This document shows, in pieces, positions 36,347 to 46,190 of a DNA stretch of 64,000 bases. Under the pieces are notes generated by a model. It was not told the DNA's origin. It ran no database searches and saw only the letters and a list, made by a program, of their open reading frames with translations. The position numbers and the translations under genes are program-made. The DNA lies in the NCBI GenBank assembly GCA_025506515.1, contig CM046454.1:61598478-61662477 (forward strand). Reading direction: 5' to 3'. Every line of letters begins with the position of its first letter. Position 1 is the stretch's first letter. Source of the stretch: Flaveria trinervia (Eukaryota > Streptophyta > Magnoliopsida > Asterales > Asteraceae).

Positions 36347-36896
36347 TGGAGCATCTTTGGTGATTGCTTTTTCATATTATGTTTCAATGTTTAGATCAAG
36401 CAGCCTTTTCACTTTATCTTCCTCTTCCTTCATTCCTTCATATGTCATTCCAAATACTTCATCTGGATCATATTCTTGATTGATCAGAAAGATCAGTTTG
36501 GGCTTTGGACACCATTTCTTCCACTACCTGTTCTGTTTTCATAGGACTATCCATATGAACATCCTTTTCAGCATCATATCCACCAGCAATCTCTCATTCT
36601 TCTGAATCAAGTACACCAGCTAACTTCTTCAATTGAGCTTCAGCCTGCTCATGCTCTTCCAAAAAAATTGTTGTCAGGTTTCTCGGGTCATCCTTTTGTT
36701 TCTTAAATATTTCTTCTTCAACCACTAGTCTCTTACCCTTAGTCTTTTCAGCTAAATATTTTCTTTTTCTTGAGTAAGTTTGAAGTTAAGGGCTTGAAGT
36801 TTTAGCTTTTTCTACTACTTCAGGTACTTGTTCAGGTGTGATTGGCTCATGATCATTAAGTTCAATATTCTTCTCCTCTATCTTTTCTGTTTCTTT
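36347..36896 (-). pseudogene. Element B post-pol coding, broken middle part
   Basis: Minus-strand translation across stops gives KTKGKRLVVEEEIFKKQKDD and TTIFLEEHEQAEAQLKKLAG, strongly charged and similar in style to the flanking frames. It links the 37184-36897 and 36346-35564 frames but is interrupted by several stops. Confidence 0.5.
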
Positions 36897-37184
36897 TTAC
36901 TTTTCTTTTTCTTTTTCATACATCTCTCTTATTGTTTCTTTCTGTTCTTCAGATAAAGATATAGCAGGGTCAATCTGCATGGTCAACTCCTTCTCCAAAG
37001 GAATTGGTGACTTAAGGATGAATACAATAGGCTCTGAATCAGTCCTTTGATTGTTTACAAATTCCCAAATGTCATCATCTATACTGAATTTTTCAGATGA
37101 AAAACTGTCTAATGCACTAAAAAGTTCTTCAAATTCAGTTTTCTCAGTGTGAGAATCATCTGTGTTTCCAGAGTATACCACCAT
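36897..37184 (-). CDS. Element B post-pol coding, acidic N-terminal part
   Basis: A 95-residue acidic frame (FEELFSALDSFSSEKFSIDD ... LEKELTMQIDPAISLSEEQK ... EKEKEK). It follows directly on the truncated start of the RT region, in which PKNIKEALQDNSWIEV is interrupted by a stop. No known domain. Confidence 0.5.
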   Translation of the reverse strand: MVVYSGNTDDSHTEKTEFEELFSALDSFSSEKFSIDDDIWEFVNNQRTDSEPIVFILKSPIPLEKELTMQIDPAISLSEEQKETIREMYEKEKEK

Positions 37185-37480
37185 TTCTATACTTCAATCC
37201 AACTATTGTCTTGAAGTGCCTCTTTGATGTTTTTGGGTACTGTTTGACATAGAAAGCATGAGAACAAACAGATATTTGCAATACTGGACTTGCTTCTTGT
37301 CACCATCTTATTAAGATCATCAATAATGGTTTCAACTAGATGATTCTTGTGTATTCTTGTGGTTGGAATGGTGTCACCAGCAATAGTTACATCAAGATTG
37401 GAGACATTCAGTTCATTATGGTCAGAGGCACATTCATCTTGTCTTGTTGTTGAATTATGAAGATTGTCAACTTCTGTTTC
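37185..37480 (-). pseudogene. Element B pol: linker and first residues of RT
   Basis: Minus-strand reading after the C insertion continues the integrase-RT linker: NHLVETIIDDLNKMVTRSKS, CLFSCF, then VPKNIKEALQDNSWIEV. This matches the usual copia approach to RT (..EPKNVKEALxDxxWIxAMQ). The expected palm/finger blocks and FVDD/YVDD box do not follow; the sequence jumps to the unknown acidic frame. Confidence 0.75.
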
Positions 37481-39610
37481 TGTAAGGCCCCGTTCCCAGG
37501 ACGCTTACAGTTGGGTTCTCATCGCACATAAAACATATAATTACATTTGTATTTCATAAAATCGCAGCGGAAAACTAAAACAATCTTTCATTTCCATGTA
37601 AATGCTTTTGCAAATTAATACAACATTCATTACAAAATAGCTTGTTCGCATTACAATGCAAAAACATTAATCAAAAGAATGCCATCCCAAAAGAGCTGAG
37701 TAGTCGCCCGTACCATCCTCAACAATCATTACCTGCCAACTGGAAACACATCAAAGTCAGCGTTGCTGAGTGAGTTCTAGTTTTATAAATAAAACATACT
37801 TTACTTTACATTCATTCGCGATCATACATTATACGTACATACAGATAATATCAGTATTATCTTCATCATTCCGTTCATTAACTTTGCTCATTCAACGTGT
37901 TACATTATCGTTCACTTCTCTATCTAGATCCGGTCAGGCTTTACCCTCTTCGTGGCACTCAGCCACGATTACTGAGGTCGAATGACCAAGATCCTGTTAT
38001 GTACATTATTCCTATAATTCATTTACGTTCATTCATACTTCGTTCTTTCATACATAATCTTTCGTTCATTTATACTTTCGTCCCTTCGAGTCTGTTGCAA
38101 CAACAGGGTTGCTCACCTCATTAACAATCCCAACGACTTCGCGCTATCCGAGTCTGTTGCAACCATATAGTTGCTCACCCCAATTGCCAATTTCAACGAT
38201 AGCATGCTTTCCGAGTCTCTTACAACCATAAGGTTGCTCACCTCATGGCAACTTCACAATAACGCCCTGTCCGAGTCTGTTGCAACCATAGGCGTGCTCA
38301 CCTCATAGCAATCTCAAGGATTGCATACCATCCGAGTCTGTTGCAACAACAGGGTTGCTCACCTCATTTATGTACTTGCAAGCCTTTCCTTCGTTCGTTC
38401 ATCATTCAATAATGCATGCATTCTTAATTTATGTTCCCCTTTCATTATCTTTCACTTTACGTTACATAATACTTCATTCATTCATTACATGACACGTAAA
38501 GCCACCAGAAGGATAAACATACATCATAATAAGGAACATATCATATGCAATCATCATCATCATACAGGGCAACATCATACATACGTAACAAGCCTAAACA
38601 TGCAACATCATCATCATCATGCCCAACATGTTCTCTAAGGCCTCAATCGTCATCTTACATGCTCTTACGAAAACCTTTACGTCAAAACTTACATCTGCCC
38701 TTTCTCCCGAAAGTCAGAAGTCAAACTGCGCTTCCCACAGGTGCAACAACCCTATTCGGGCATATGGACACCCTTCAGTCGCATGCCCTCCATGCGACTA
38801 AACATCATGCGAATGAGTACCCAATCGTGCGAATGGACTATGCGGATGGACCTCGTGCAAATGAGACTAATGCAGATGAGCACTTATGCGACTGGACCTT
38901 CAATCGCATGACCCCCATGTGACTGGCCTTTCAATCGTCCGAATGGACCTTCAATCGTGCGAATGGACCCCAATCATGCGAATGACCCCAATCGCACCCT
39001 AATTGGCCGTATGGCCTCCATTCGGCCTCCAGTCGGTCGCCTAGCCCTAGCTGATGCAGAATGCAGTTCATCCCGACTGCAGCCGAGGGTTTTCAGCCTC
39101 CAAACTCATCTAAACCCATTTTAAGCCTAAATCGACCATCCTAAACCTTAGGGATGCATACCACAACACCATTCAAGCACACACAAGCTCATAATCAAGC
39201 CACAAACGCATCATACATACACATACACATACACAAACGGGTCAACATACACACATTCAAAAAAACCGATTTCAGATGTGTTCCAGCCCTAAAATCGTTA
39301 GAAAACAAGTAAAAGAGGGGTCCTAGAACTCACACAAACGAGCACAATGACAAGGGCTTCGATTTGGCTTGCTACATGACGATTTTGGCGACCCGAACCG
39401 ACACTTTTCCTCTTCTTCTCTTCTTTCTCTCTTCTTCTCTTTATGAAGTCTGAAATGTGGGGTGTGTGGGGAGAGTGGGCTGCCCTCTCCCTACTAATAT
39501 CACCACATTTCCCAACTTTTCTTCATTGGCGAGTTTGGTCCCTCAACTTTGAACTTTATTTTCTTTTCTTTCTTCACCGGCATCAAAATAATAAATATTC
39601 GGGCGTTACA
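37481..39610 (-). repeat. Element C 3' LTR
   Basis: Full length, 2130 bp, followed at 39611-39625 by the complement of the polypurine tract (minus strand AAGGGGGGTGGACT). It contains an array of about five 60-bp repeats (38088-38368, each with GAGTCTGTTGCAAC and GTTGCTCACCTCA), CAT-rich tracts and TGCGAATGGAC repeats (38770-39000). Long open frames across these repeats are not genes. Confidence 0.95.
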
Positions 39611-39625
39611 AGTCCACCCCCCTTA
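39611..39625 (-). other. Element C polypurine tract
   Basis: Minus strand reads AAGGGGGGTGGACT directly before TGTAACGCCC; primes plus-strand DNA synthesis in the retrotransposon cycle. Confidence 0.85.
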
Positions 39626-39649
39626 AATAGGTTTCGTCCCCGAAACCTG

Positions 39650-40130
39650 TTATTCGTCGAACAGACGTGGATAATGCTGTCTTATTTCTTCCTTAGTCTC
39701 CCACGTTGACTCGGATCCCTTCCTGTGCTTCCACTGTACACGCACAAGAGGAACCACTTTATTCCTTAGCCTTTTCTCCTTTCGGTCGATGATTGCCACT
39801 GGTTGCTCCACATAATTGAGCCGTTCATCTACTTCGATATCTTCCAATGGGACAATCACATCTTCATCTGCTAAGCACTTCCTTAGATGAGATACATGGA
39901 ATGTCGGGTGAATTCCACTTAACTCATCCGGTAACTCCAGTCTATAGGCCACCTCTCCTACTCGAGCGATGATTCGAAAAGGGCCTATATACCTTGGGCT
40001 CAACTTGCCTCGCTTTCTGAATCAGATAATACCCTTACAAGGTGAGACCTTCAACATAACCCGGTCACGCACCTGGAACTTAATCGGCTTACGTCCTTTA
40101 TCAGCATACGACTTCTGTCTATCTTTGGCT
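39650..40130 (-). CDS. Element C integrase C-terminus and chromodomain
   Basis: The frame 40003-39650 (117 residues) starts MSPRYIGPFRIIARVGEVAY, the GPY/F module of gypsy integrases, passes through FHVSHLRKC, and ends with PVAIIDRKEKRLRNKVVPLV then VQWKHRKGSESTWETKEEIR, a chromodomain-like module. In chromoviruses this is thought to steer integration to chromatin. A frameshift or stop separates it from the integrase core. Confidence 0.85.
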
Positions 40131-40134
40131 GCCT

Positions 40135-40842
40135 TCATAAAGGCTTTGATCTTTTCAATCTTCTCAGTCGTAGCCTCGATTCCTTTTGACCAATGTCACC
40201 CCAACAAATGGGTGTTCTGCATCTCCTACCGTATAACATCTCATATGGAGGCATGCCAATGCTTGCATGATAGCTGTTGTTGTATGAGAATTCGACTAAC
40301 GGTAGGTGGTCATCCCAACTTCCACCAAAATCAATCACACATGCCCGGAGCATGTCTTCCAATGTCTGAATGGTCCTTTCTGACTGACCATCGGTTTGGG
40401 GATGATAAGCTGTGCTAATATGTAACCTCGTCCCGATAGCGTCGTGGATTTTCTTCCAAAATTTAGATGTAAACCGAGTGTCGCGATCAGACACAATAGA
40501 CACCGGCACACCATGATGAGTTACAATTTCCTTGATGAACAGATCAGCCAACCTCTCAGATGAATACGTCTCGCAGATCGGTAGGAAGTGAGCCCTCTTC
40601 CTCAAGCGATCAACTATCACCCATATGGCATCATACCCTTTCGGGGTACGCGGCAGTTTTGTAATGAAATCCATGGTGATGTGCTCCCACTTCCATTCCG
40701 GTATATCCAAAGGTTGGATCTTCCCATACGGCCTTTGATGCTCTGCCTTCATCTGTAGGCAAGTAAGGCACTTACTCACATACTCCACCACGTCACGCTT
40801 CATACCCAGCCACCAATAATCTTTCTTCATGTCATGGTACAT
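40135..40842 (-). CDS. Element C integrase core
   Basis: 235 residues. It shows the end of the zinc-binding region (KCLTCLQMKAEHQRPYG) and the catalytic core with Asp in ITMDF, Asp in IVSDRDTRF, and Glu in HPQTDGQSERTIQTLEDMLR. The DDE triad is present. It continues to NNSYHASIGMPPYEMLYGRR. It overlaps the RNase H frame by a frameshift at about 40830. Confidence 0.9.
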   Translation of the reverse strand: MYHDMKKDYWWLGMKRDVVEYVSKCLTCLQMKAEHQRPYGKIQPLDIPEWKWEHITMDFITKLPRTPKGYDAIWVIVDRLRKRAHFLPICETYSSERLADLFIKEIVTHHGVPVSIVSDRDTRFTSKFWKKIHDAIGTRLHISTAYHPQTDGQSERTIQTLEDMLRACVIDFGGSWDDHLPLVEFSYNNSYHASIGMPPYEMLYGRRCRTPICWGDIGQKESRLRLRRLKRSKPL

Positions 40843-41407
40843 TTTCGTGGCACCAGGATGAATGGAGTATCGTTCTTGTGAGCTTCATCCATTATCTTCA
40901 CCCGTAGATCCCCAAAACGAGGAATCCACACACGACTGAATCGGGTCCTAACACCGAGTGTGTTTTCACCCAACTCCCCAACCAGACCTCTCATTCTTTC
41001 AGAGTTAAGATTATCTTCTTTCAACGCCTCATCTTGGAACTCTTTGACTTGCTTCATTACATCAGAGGTCATGATCAACTGATATGCTTTCACCCAAATC
41101 GGCTCGGGTCTCTTCTTCCGGCTAAGGGCGTCAGCCACTACATTGGCCTTGCCCGGATGGTAGTGGGTCTCACAATCATAATCCTTTATAAGCTCCAACC
41201 ACCTCCTCTGCCTCATGTTCAGATCCTTTTGCTCGAAGAAGTACTTCAAGCTCTTATGGTCTGTGAATATGGTGCACTTCGTCCCGTAAAGATAGTGCCT
41301 CCAAATCTTTAGTGCAAAGACCACGGCTGCTAGCTCCAATTCATGAGTGGGATAATAACCTCATAAACTTTCAACTGTCGGGATGCATAGGCTATAACCT
41401 TCCCTCT
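40827..41407 (-). CDS. Element C RNase H and connection
   Basis: The frame 41339-40827 carries ELAAVVFALKIWRHYLYG, FTDHKSLKYFF and HPGKANVVADALSRK, the RT-attached RNase H of gypsy elements. The join to RT (41340-41407) has an apparent Gln codon turned to stop (after GCVLM) and a one-base loss before TYP-like residues, so pol is inactive. Confidence 0.88.
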
Positions 41408-42199
41408 CTACATTAACACACACCCCAACCCTAAGTAGGAAGCATCAGAATAAACCACCAGATCTTTGCTTCCATCGGGTAATGTCAAAACAGGAGCTTG
41501 AGTCAGTCTTGCCTTCAGCTCTTCGAATGCCTTCTCTTGAGCTTGACCCCATACAAACTTCACATCCTTTCGGGTCCACTTAGTTAGTGGAGAAGCAATC
41601 TTAGAGAATTCTTGAATGAATCTCCTATAGTAGCCCGCCAAACCCAAGAAACTACGGATCTCGGATGGCGTCTTTGGTGACCTCCATTTCATAACCGCCT
41701 CCACTTTCACCGGGTCCACCATAATCCCGTCGGGATTCACCACATGACCCAAGAACTGAACTTCGCGCAACCAGAAAGCGCACTTGGAGAATTTAGCATA
41801 CAATTTCTCCCTTCTCAGCGTCTCCAGAACCTCCCGAATGTGACCGGCATGCTCAATCTCGCTCTTCGAATAAATCAGGATATCATCAATAAACACAATC
41901 ACTGATTTATCCAACATAGGCCGACACACACGGTTCATCAGATCCATAAAAGCAGCTGGCGCGTTGGTCAAACCAAAAGACATGACCAGAAACTCGTAAT
42001 GACCATAGCGCGTGCGGAAAGCTGTTTTAGGGATATCTTGCTCCTTCACCTTCAACTGATGATAGCCAGATCGAAGATCTATCCTTGAAAACCAACTGGC
42101 ACCCTGAAGCTGATCGAACAAATCATCTATTCTCGGTAAGGGGTATCGGTTCTTCACTGTCAACTTGTTTAGCTCGCGGTAGTCAATGCACATCCTCAT
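41408..42199 (-). CDS. Element C reverse transcriptase
   Basis: 263 residues from MRMCIDYRELN through RIDLRSGYHQL, SFGLTNAPAAFMDLMNRV, the catalytic FIDDILIYSKS box, FLGHVV, and SFLGLAGYYRRFI to VVYSDASYLGLGCVLM. All main RT blocks are present and the catalytic Asp pair is intact. Upstream coding (42200-42473: DLIPG, PPD, FPEDLP) continues in the same strand but has stops, one near 42242 and one near 42376. Confidence 0.92.
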   Translation of the reverse strand: MRMCIDYRELNKLTVKNRYPLPRIDDLFDQLQGASWFSRIDLRSGYHQLKVKEQDIPKTAFRTRYGHYEFLVMSFGLTNAPAAFMDLMNRVCRPMLDKSVIVFIDDILIYSKSEIEHAGHIREVLETLRREKLYAKFSKCAFWLREVQFLGHVVNPDGIMVDPVKVEAVMKWRSPKTPSEIRSFLGLAGYYRRFIQEFSKIASPLTKWTRKDVKFVWGQAQEKAFEELKARLTQAPVLTLPDGSKDLVVYSDASYLGLGCVLM

Positions 42200-42497
42200 A
42201 CTACCACCCTTCTTCTTTACAAACAGGACCGGAGCACCCTAAGGAGAGATACTCGGTCTAATGAACCCATTATCAAGCAACTCTTGCAACTGTTCCATCA
42301 ACTCTTTCATCTCCGTCGGAGCTAACCGATATGGTGCCTTGGCAACAGGTTGGGCACCCGGTATCAGATCGATCTAAAATTCAATTACTCTGTCAGGTGG
42401 TACCCCTGGTAAATCTTCTGGGAACACATCTGGAAAGTCACACATAACCGGTATATCAAACAGTTGTGGTGTTGGTAAATCTTCTGGGAACACATCT
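42200..42497 (-). pseudogene. Element C pol 5' stub and duplication at the C/D junction
   Basis: Contains the protease-RT linker (CDFPDVFPEDLPGVPP-like). The 24-base stretch at 42408-42431 (start GGTAAATCTTCTGGG) is repeated exactly at 42474-42497, immediately before fragment D. Confidence 0.85.
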
Positions 42498-44994
42498 CGT
42501 TTTTTTTAACTAAAAGTTAACTTTGTTTATTCTTGTAAGGGTCATTATTGTCTATTATGAAACTTATGTGTTGTTTATGCTTATTCACTATTGTCATTAA
42601 ATTTCTATGTATGAAAGTTAAAAATATAAATATTAATAATAATCATGTTAATATTAATAATAATAATAAGTAATAATAATATTAGTAATAATAAGATTAC
42701 TTATAATAAAGTTACTTATAACAATAACTTGTAAGAGTTATTAAACTTAATAATGTTCAAAACATAAACTTAAATTAAGTTTAGGGGGTAGTTATGTAGT
42801 TTTCAAAACTTGAATTTAAGGTTCTATCTTAACATGACAAACCCTAAACTATAGGGGGTGTTAGTGTAAATTATTAAAACCCAAACCCCACCCCATTTAT
42901 CTCCCGATTTTCCGGCCAGTCACCGGTCACCGCCGGCCGACCTCCGGCGGGTCCTAAAAACTCACCAGAACCTTCGAAAAACGACCCTAAACCATTCCAA
43001 ACCTTTTAGTGTACATGATTCGAACCTGATCATAGCAATTAATCACCTTTAAACGTCGGTTACTGATTCTAATCGAGTGTATAACCGAAGCATTAAACCC
43101 CACAGCCGTTCGAGCCTTAAACACTAATAATAACTCAATTAAATCAACACGAACGAACTTCTATCTACCTTTAATCGAATACAATCATCAATTTCACCTG
43201 AAACAAACGCAAACATCGAATTCAATCATCAACACTGTCGCGGTCTGCAAGCAAATTGAAACCCATTCTCTGAACCATCTCAACTGAAATTGATAGAGGG
43301 CTTTCAACCTTTGAGTCACGTGAAAACTTCCTGCACAATTAATTTAAGTTCCATTATCATTTGCATCGTGAACGCTATACCACTCGGGTCGCGACTATTT
43401 CCTCGGTCTGTGGCATCGAAATCGATCTTAATCAGGTAGGTTTTGCACATAAATCTACTCGATTTCACTTAGGGATTAAAAGCCCTAAGGTTAATGGGGT
43501 TGAAACTAACGGATCATTGCTCAATTTTGGGTTCGTTTGATCTAGGGTTCATGAGGAATTTGGGGATTTGTTTAGGTTACATATTTAAGAATTAAAAACC
43601 AAAACATAACGCGGCTGAGAGCCTGGTCTACTGGTTACACATACACACATCAACCTTGAGGTCTCGGGTTCGAACCCGGGCACCCTCAAACATTTTTTTA
43701 AGGCTTTTCAGCCCTTAAATAAATTATAGAAAATTTTTAATAAATATAAAAAGGGTTTTTGTAAACTTTAAATGTTTTTCAAAGACATCAAATTATTTTC
43801 TATAATTTTTCTAAAATTAATTAATTAATTATCTTTTTAATAAAGAATTTTAACAAAGGATGTTCTTGGATTATTTCTACTAAAATGGATTTTGAATAAT
43901 AAATTAATAAATTATTATTGGTCCAAATATTACCATTAAGTTATTATCGTTAAAAATCATGATTATTTCAAATGTTTATTCAAGTTTATATTTAAACTTT
44001 ACTAGCTATTATCGATGATTTAATGTTATTTTCTTTATAATAATTTACACAAATGGTATATTCCTTTGTTACATTATTTAGACTACTACAAAGATCCCCA
44101 AACTCCACTTGAAATTTTAGCTCTCGTTAAATCAATAATTCAATTATTAAACTTAAATCTTGTAAATACATATGTTTAGGTGCCTTGTGACGTTCATCTT
44201 GGAACGACGTTTACTATTCTTAAATAATCTCCATTATATACATATTATCATGTGAGTTTTCATTGCCCCATTTTATTTTATTTCACACTACTTTGGGGTG
44301 AAACATGATTATCTATACATTGTACACTTATTAACGTTTGAGACTTGTAAGCACATGCAATTCATCTTATTATTATGTCATGGTTATTTGTGTATTGTAA
44401 GTGTTTATATGAGATACATAGTTTTGTTTACAATCATTAACTATTGCTAGCCTGGCGACGTCTTAGATCTTTAGGCCTGACAAGCCTATTTGGTGCTAAA
44501 GTCGATGTATTGCCGACTCCTAGGAGCCGTATGCTTGTGCACTAGGGAACCAAATACACTTAGCCAATCTTTTATACTTGTAATCAAGTGAGGTTTGATT
44601 GTAACGTTATGTGTTCTATAACCTTACTAGCTTATAACCTATGACATGAATTGCTACTTGTAACCTTTTTCTTATTATGTATGAAAACCTTGGAAACTCA
44701 CCAACTATTTTTAGTTGACTCTTATTTTTATCATGTTTCAGGTCAACCACAAGTTTAAAGTGATCCTTTTGAAGCATGCTATAATCTAGGACATGGACCT
44801 AGATAATGAAATAAAAAGTTACATTATGTTATGTTATGTTTAACTTATTTCTTGTATAAAACTTATGATTGTATTTTTTTTCCATTTCAAGACTTATGAT
44901 AATAATATTTACTATTTAATATAGCGTTATGTGGCTGTGAACAATCTTAACTCTCATATCTCGACGTTTCCGCCGTCAAGGTTAGGGTGTGACA
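42498..44994 (+). repeat. Fragment D 5' LTR (left end missing or altered)
   Basis: About 2.5 kb, with TAA-rich stretches (42640-42710), a GC-rich CCGGCCGACC patch (42910-42950), a SINE-like insertion and GCCGACTCCTAGGAGCCG near 44510. It ends TGTGACA next to the PBS. Confidence 0.7.
43606..43730 (+). mobile_element. tRNA-related SINE-like segment in LTR D
   Basis: AGCCTGGTCTACTGGTTACA (A-box-like, about 43619-43638) and a perfect B box GGTTCGAACCC (43667-43677), followed by a T run. No full cloverleaf. It may be a SINE inserted in the LTR. Confidence 0.45.
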
Positions 44995-44997
44995 GAT

Positions 44998-45010
44998 TGG
45001 TGTCAGAGCC
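44998..45010 (+). other. Fragment D primer binding site
   Basis: TGGTGTCAGAGCC, one base from the initiator-Met tRNA complement TGGTATCAGAGCC, three bases after the LTR end. Confidence 0.85.
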
Positions 45011-45692
45011 CATAACTATAGGGATTTAGGTTATTAGTAATGGTGACCTAGACTATAGCTTATGCATGAACCTCATAGGATAATATTTATATTCTTGGAA
45101 ATATATATATATATTGTTACATGCTACATAATGCTATAATTTTACTTATGTGCAACTTGATGCCTTAGCATAGGTTGCCTTGTAATTGTCTAAACTCTGT
45201 TACTTGTCTCCCTAAACTTAACTTTGACTCATGACTCTCCCCGACAAATGAAATTTATTAATCTTATTCTCGTCAACACGTGGAATCGTATACTTATGCT
45301 TAAGAATTAAATCTTTAGACTTATGTCTAATCTATGTAAATCTCATCATGGTTTTGATTTCATAAACCTAAGAAATTTGTGTGACACATGGACACCTGTA
45401 TTCTAGATTTCCTGGCAAAAGGCCCTCGGGCTAAGGCAAGCATATCGCATAAATCCTACGGGACTAGTTATGCTTACCTGGGGATTTCTGGGATGAGTGA
45501 TCAACCATGGTCGACATACATAAATTTCTAAGGCGAGTGGGTCAACTTACCTTGACGTGTCAACGTTTCCAAATGGTAATGCGTTACCAAATGGAACCAC
45601 CCCATGTGCCTTACAACTTTTTGCCTTATCCTTGTTGAACATTAATCCTTGTTATTCCAATTCTCATATCTAACTCACTTGTATATTCCAGC

Positions 45693-46190
45693 ATGTCTCG
45701 TCATCATGGAAAGCGTGGAAGTTCCGATCGTAAGTTAGCCGCTATGATTGCTCGACAAATGGCTGCTGTCATCCCAACCATGGTTGCTGAACTTAATAGC
45801 ACCTTAATGACCAACGCTAGCAACAATGGAAATGATCATGGAGAGAATAGAAACAATCAAAAAGGGAACAATCAACATGGGAATAATCAAACTTGCACCT
45901 TCAAACACTTCAGCTCTTGCAAGCCCACTAGTTTTAGTGGCAAGGAAGGAGCCACTGGTCTTCTTGAGTGGTTCGAAAGTATGGAGAATACCTTTATCAA
46001 TTGTGAGTGTCCCGATGCACTCAAAGTCCGTTATGCCACTAGCATGTTCCAACAAAGGGCTCTCACCTGGTGGAACAGCGAGAGGAGGAATCGTGGACCC
46101 GATGCTATTCTAGCACTTACATGGGAAGAGTTCAAGAACATCGCCATCGCGAAGTTCTGCCCGAGAAGCGAACTGCAAAAACTGGAAACA
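45693..46190 (+). CDS. Fragment D gag, truncated
   Basis: MSRHHGKRGSSDRKLAAMIA start, an Asn/Gly-rich linker, then a retrotransposon gag core: FKHFSSCKPTSFSGKEGATG, LLEWFESMENTF, QRALTWWNSE, TWEEFKNIAIAKFCPRSELQ. It ends within the core where C LTR sequence begins (CATTACCTGCC). No zinc knuckle or protease remains. The last few residues of the open frame are LTR-derived. Confidence 0.88.

Larger units (their letters stand above)
42498..46190 (+). mobile_element. Fragment D: gypsy 5' LTR, PBS and gag start
   Basis: Plus strand, opposite to C. It has an LTR ending GGGTGTGACA (44994), a PBS TGGTGTCAGAGCC (44998-45010), an untranslated leader and a gag frame cut off at about 46190. No TG start is seen near 42498 and no target duplication is found, so both ends arose by rearrangement or deletion. 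The gag differs from that of element A. Confidence 0.8.

Noticed and set aside
38321..38922. Open frames over 100 residues inside the element C LTRs (also 46835-47607)
   Set aside because: They lie in LTR repeats, run on the strand opposite to the element and are His/Ser-rich low-complexity products; the second copy diverges in length.
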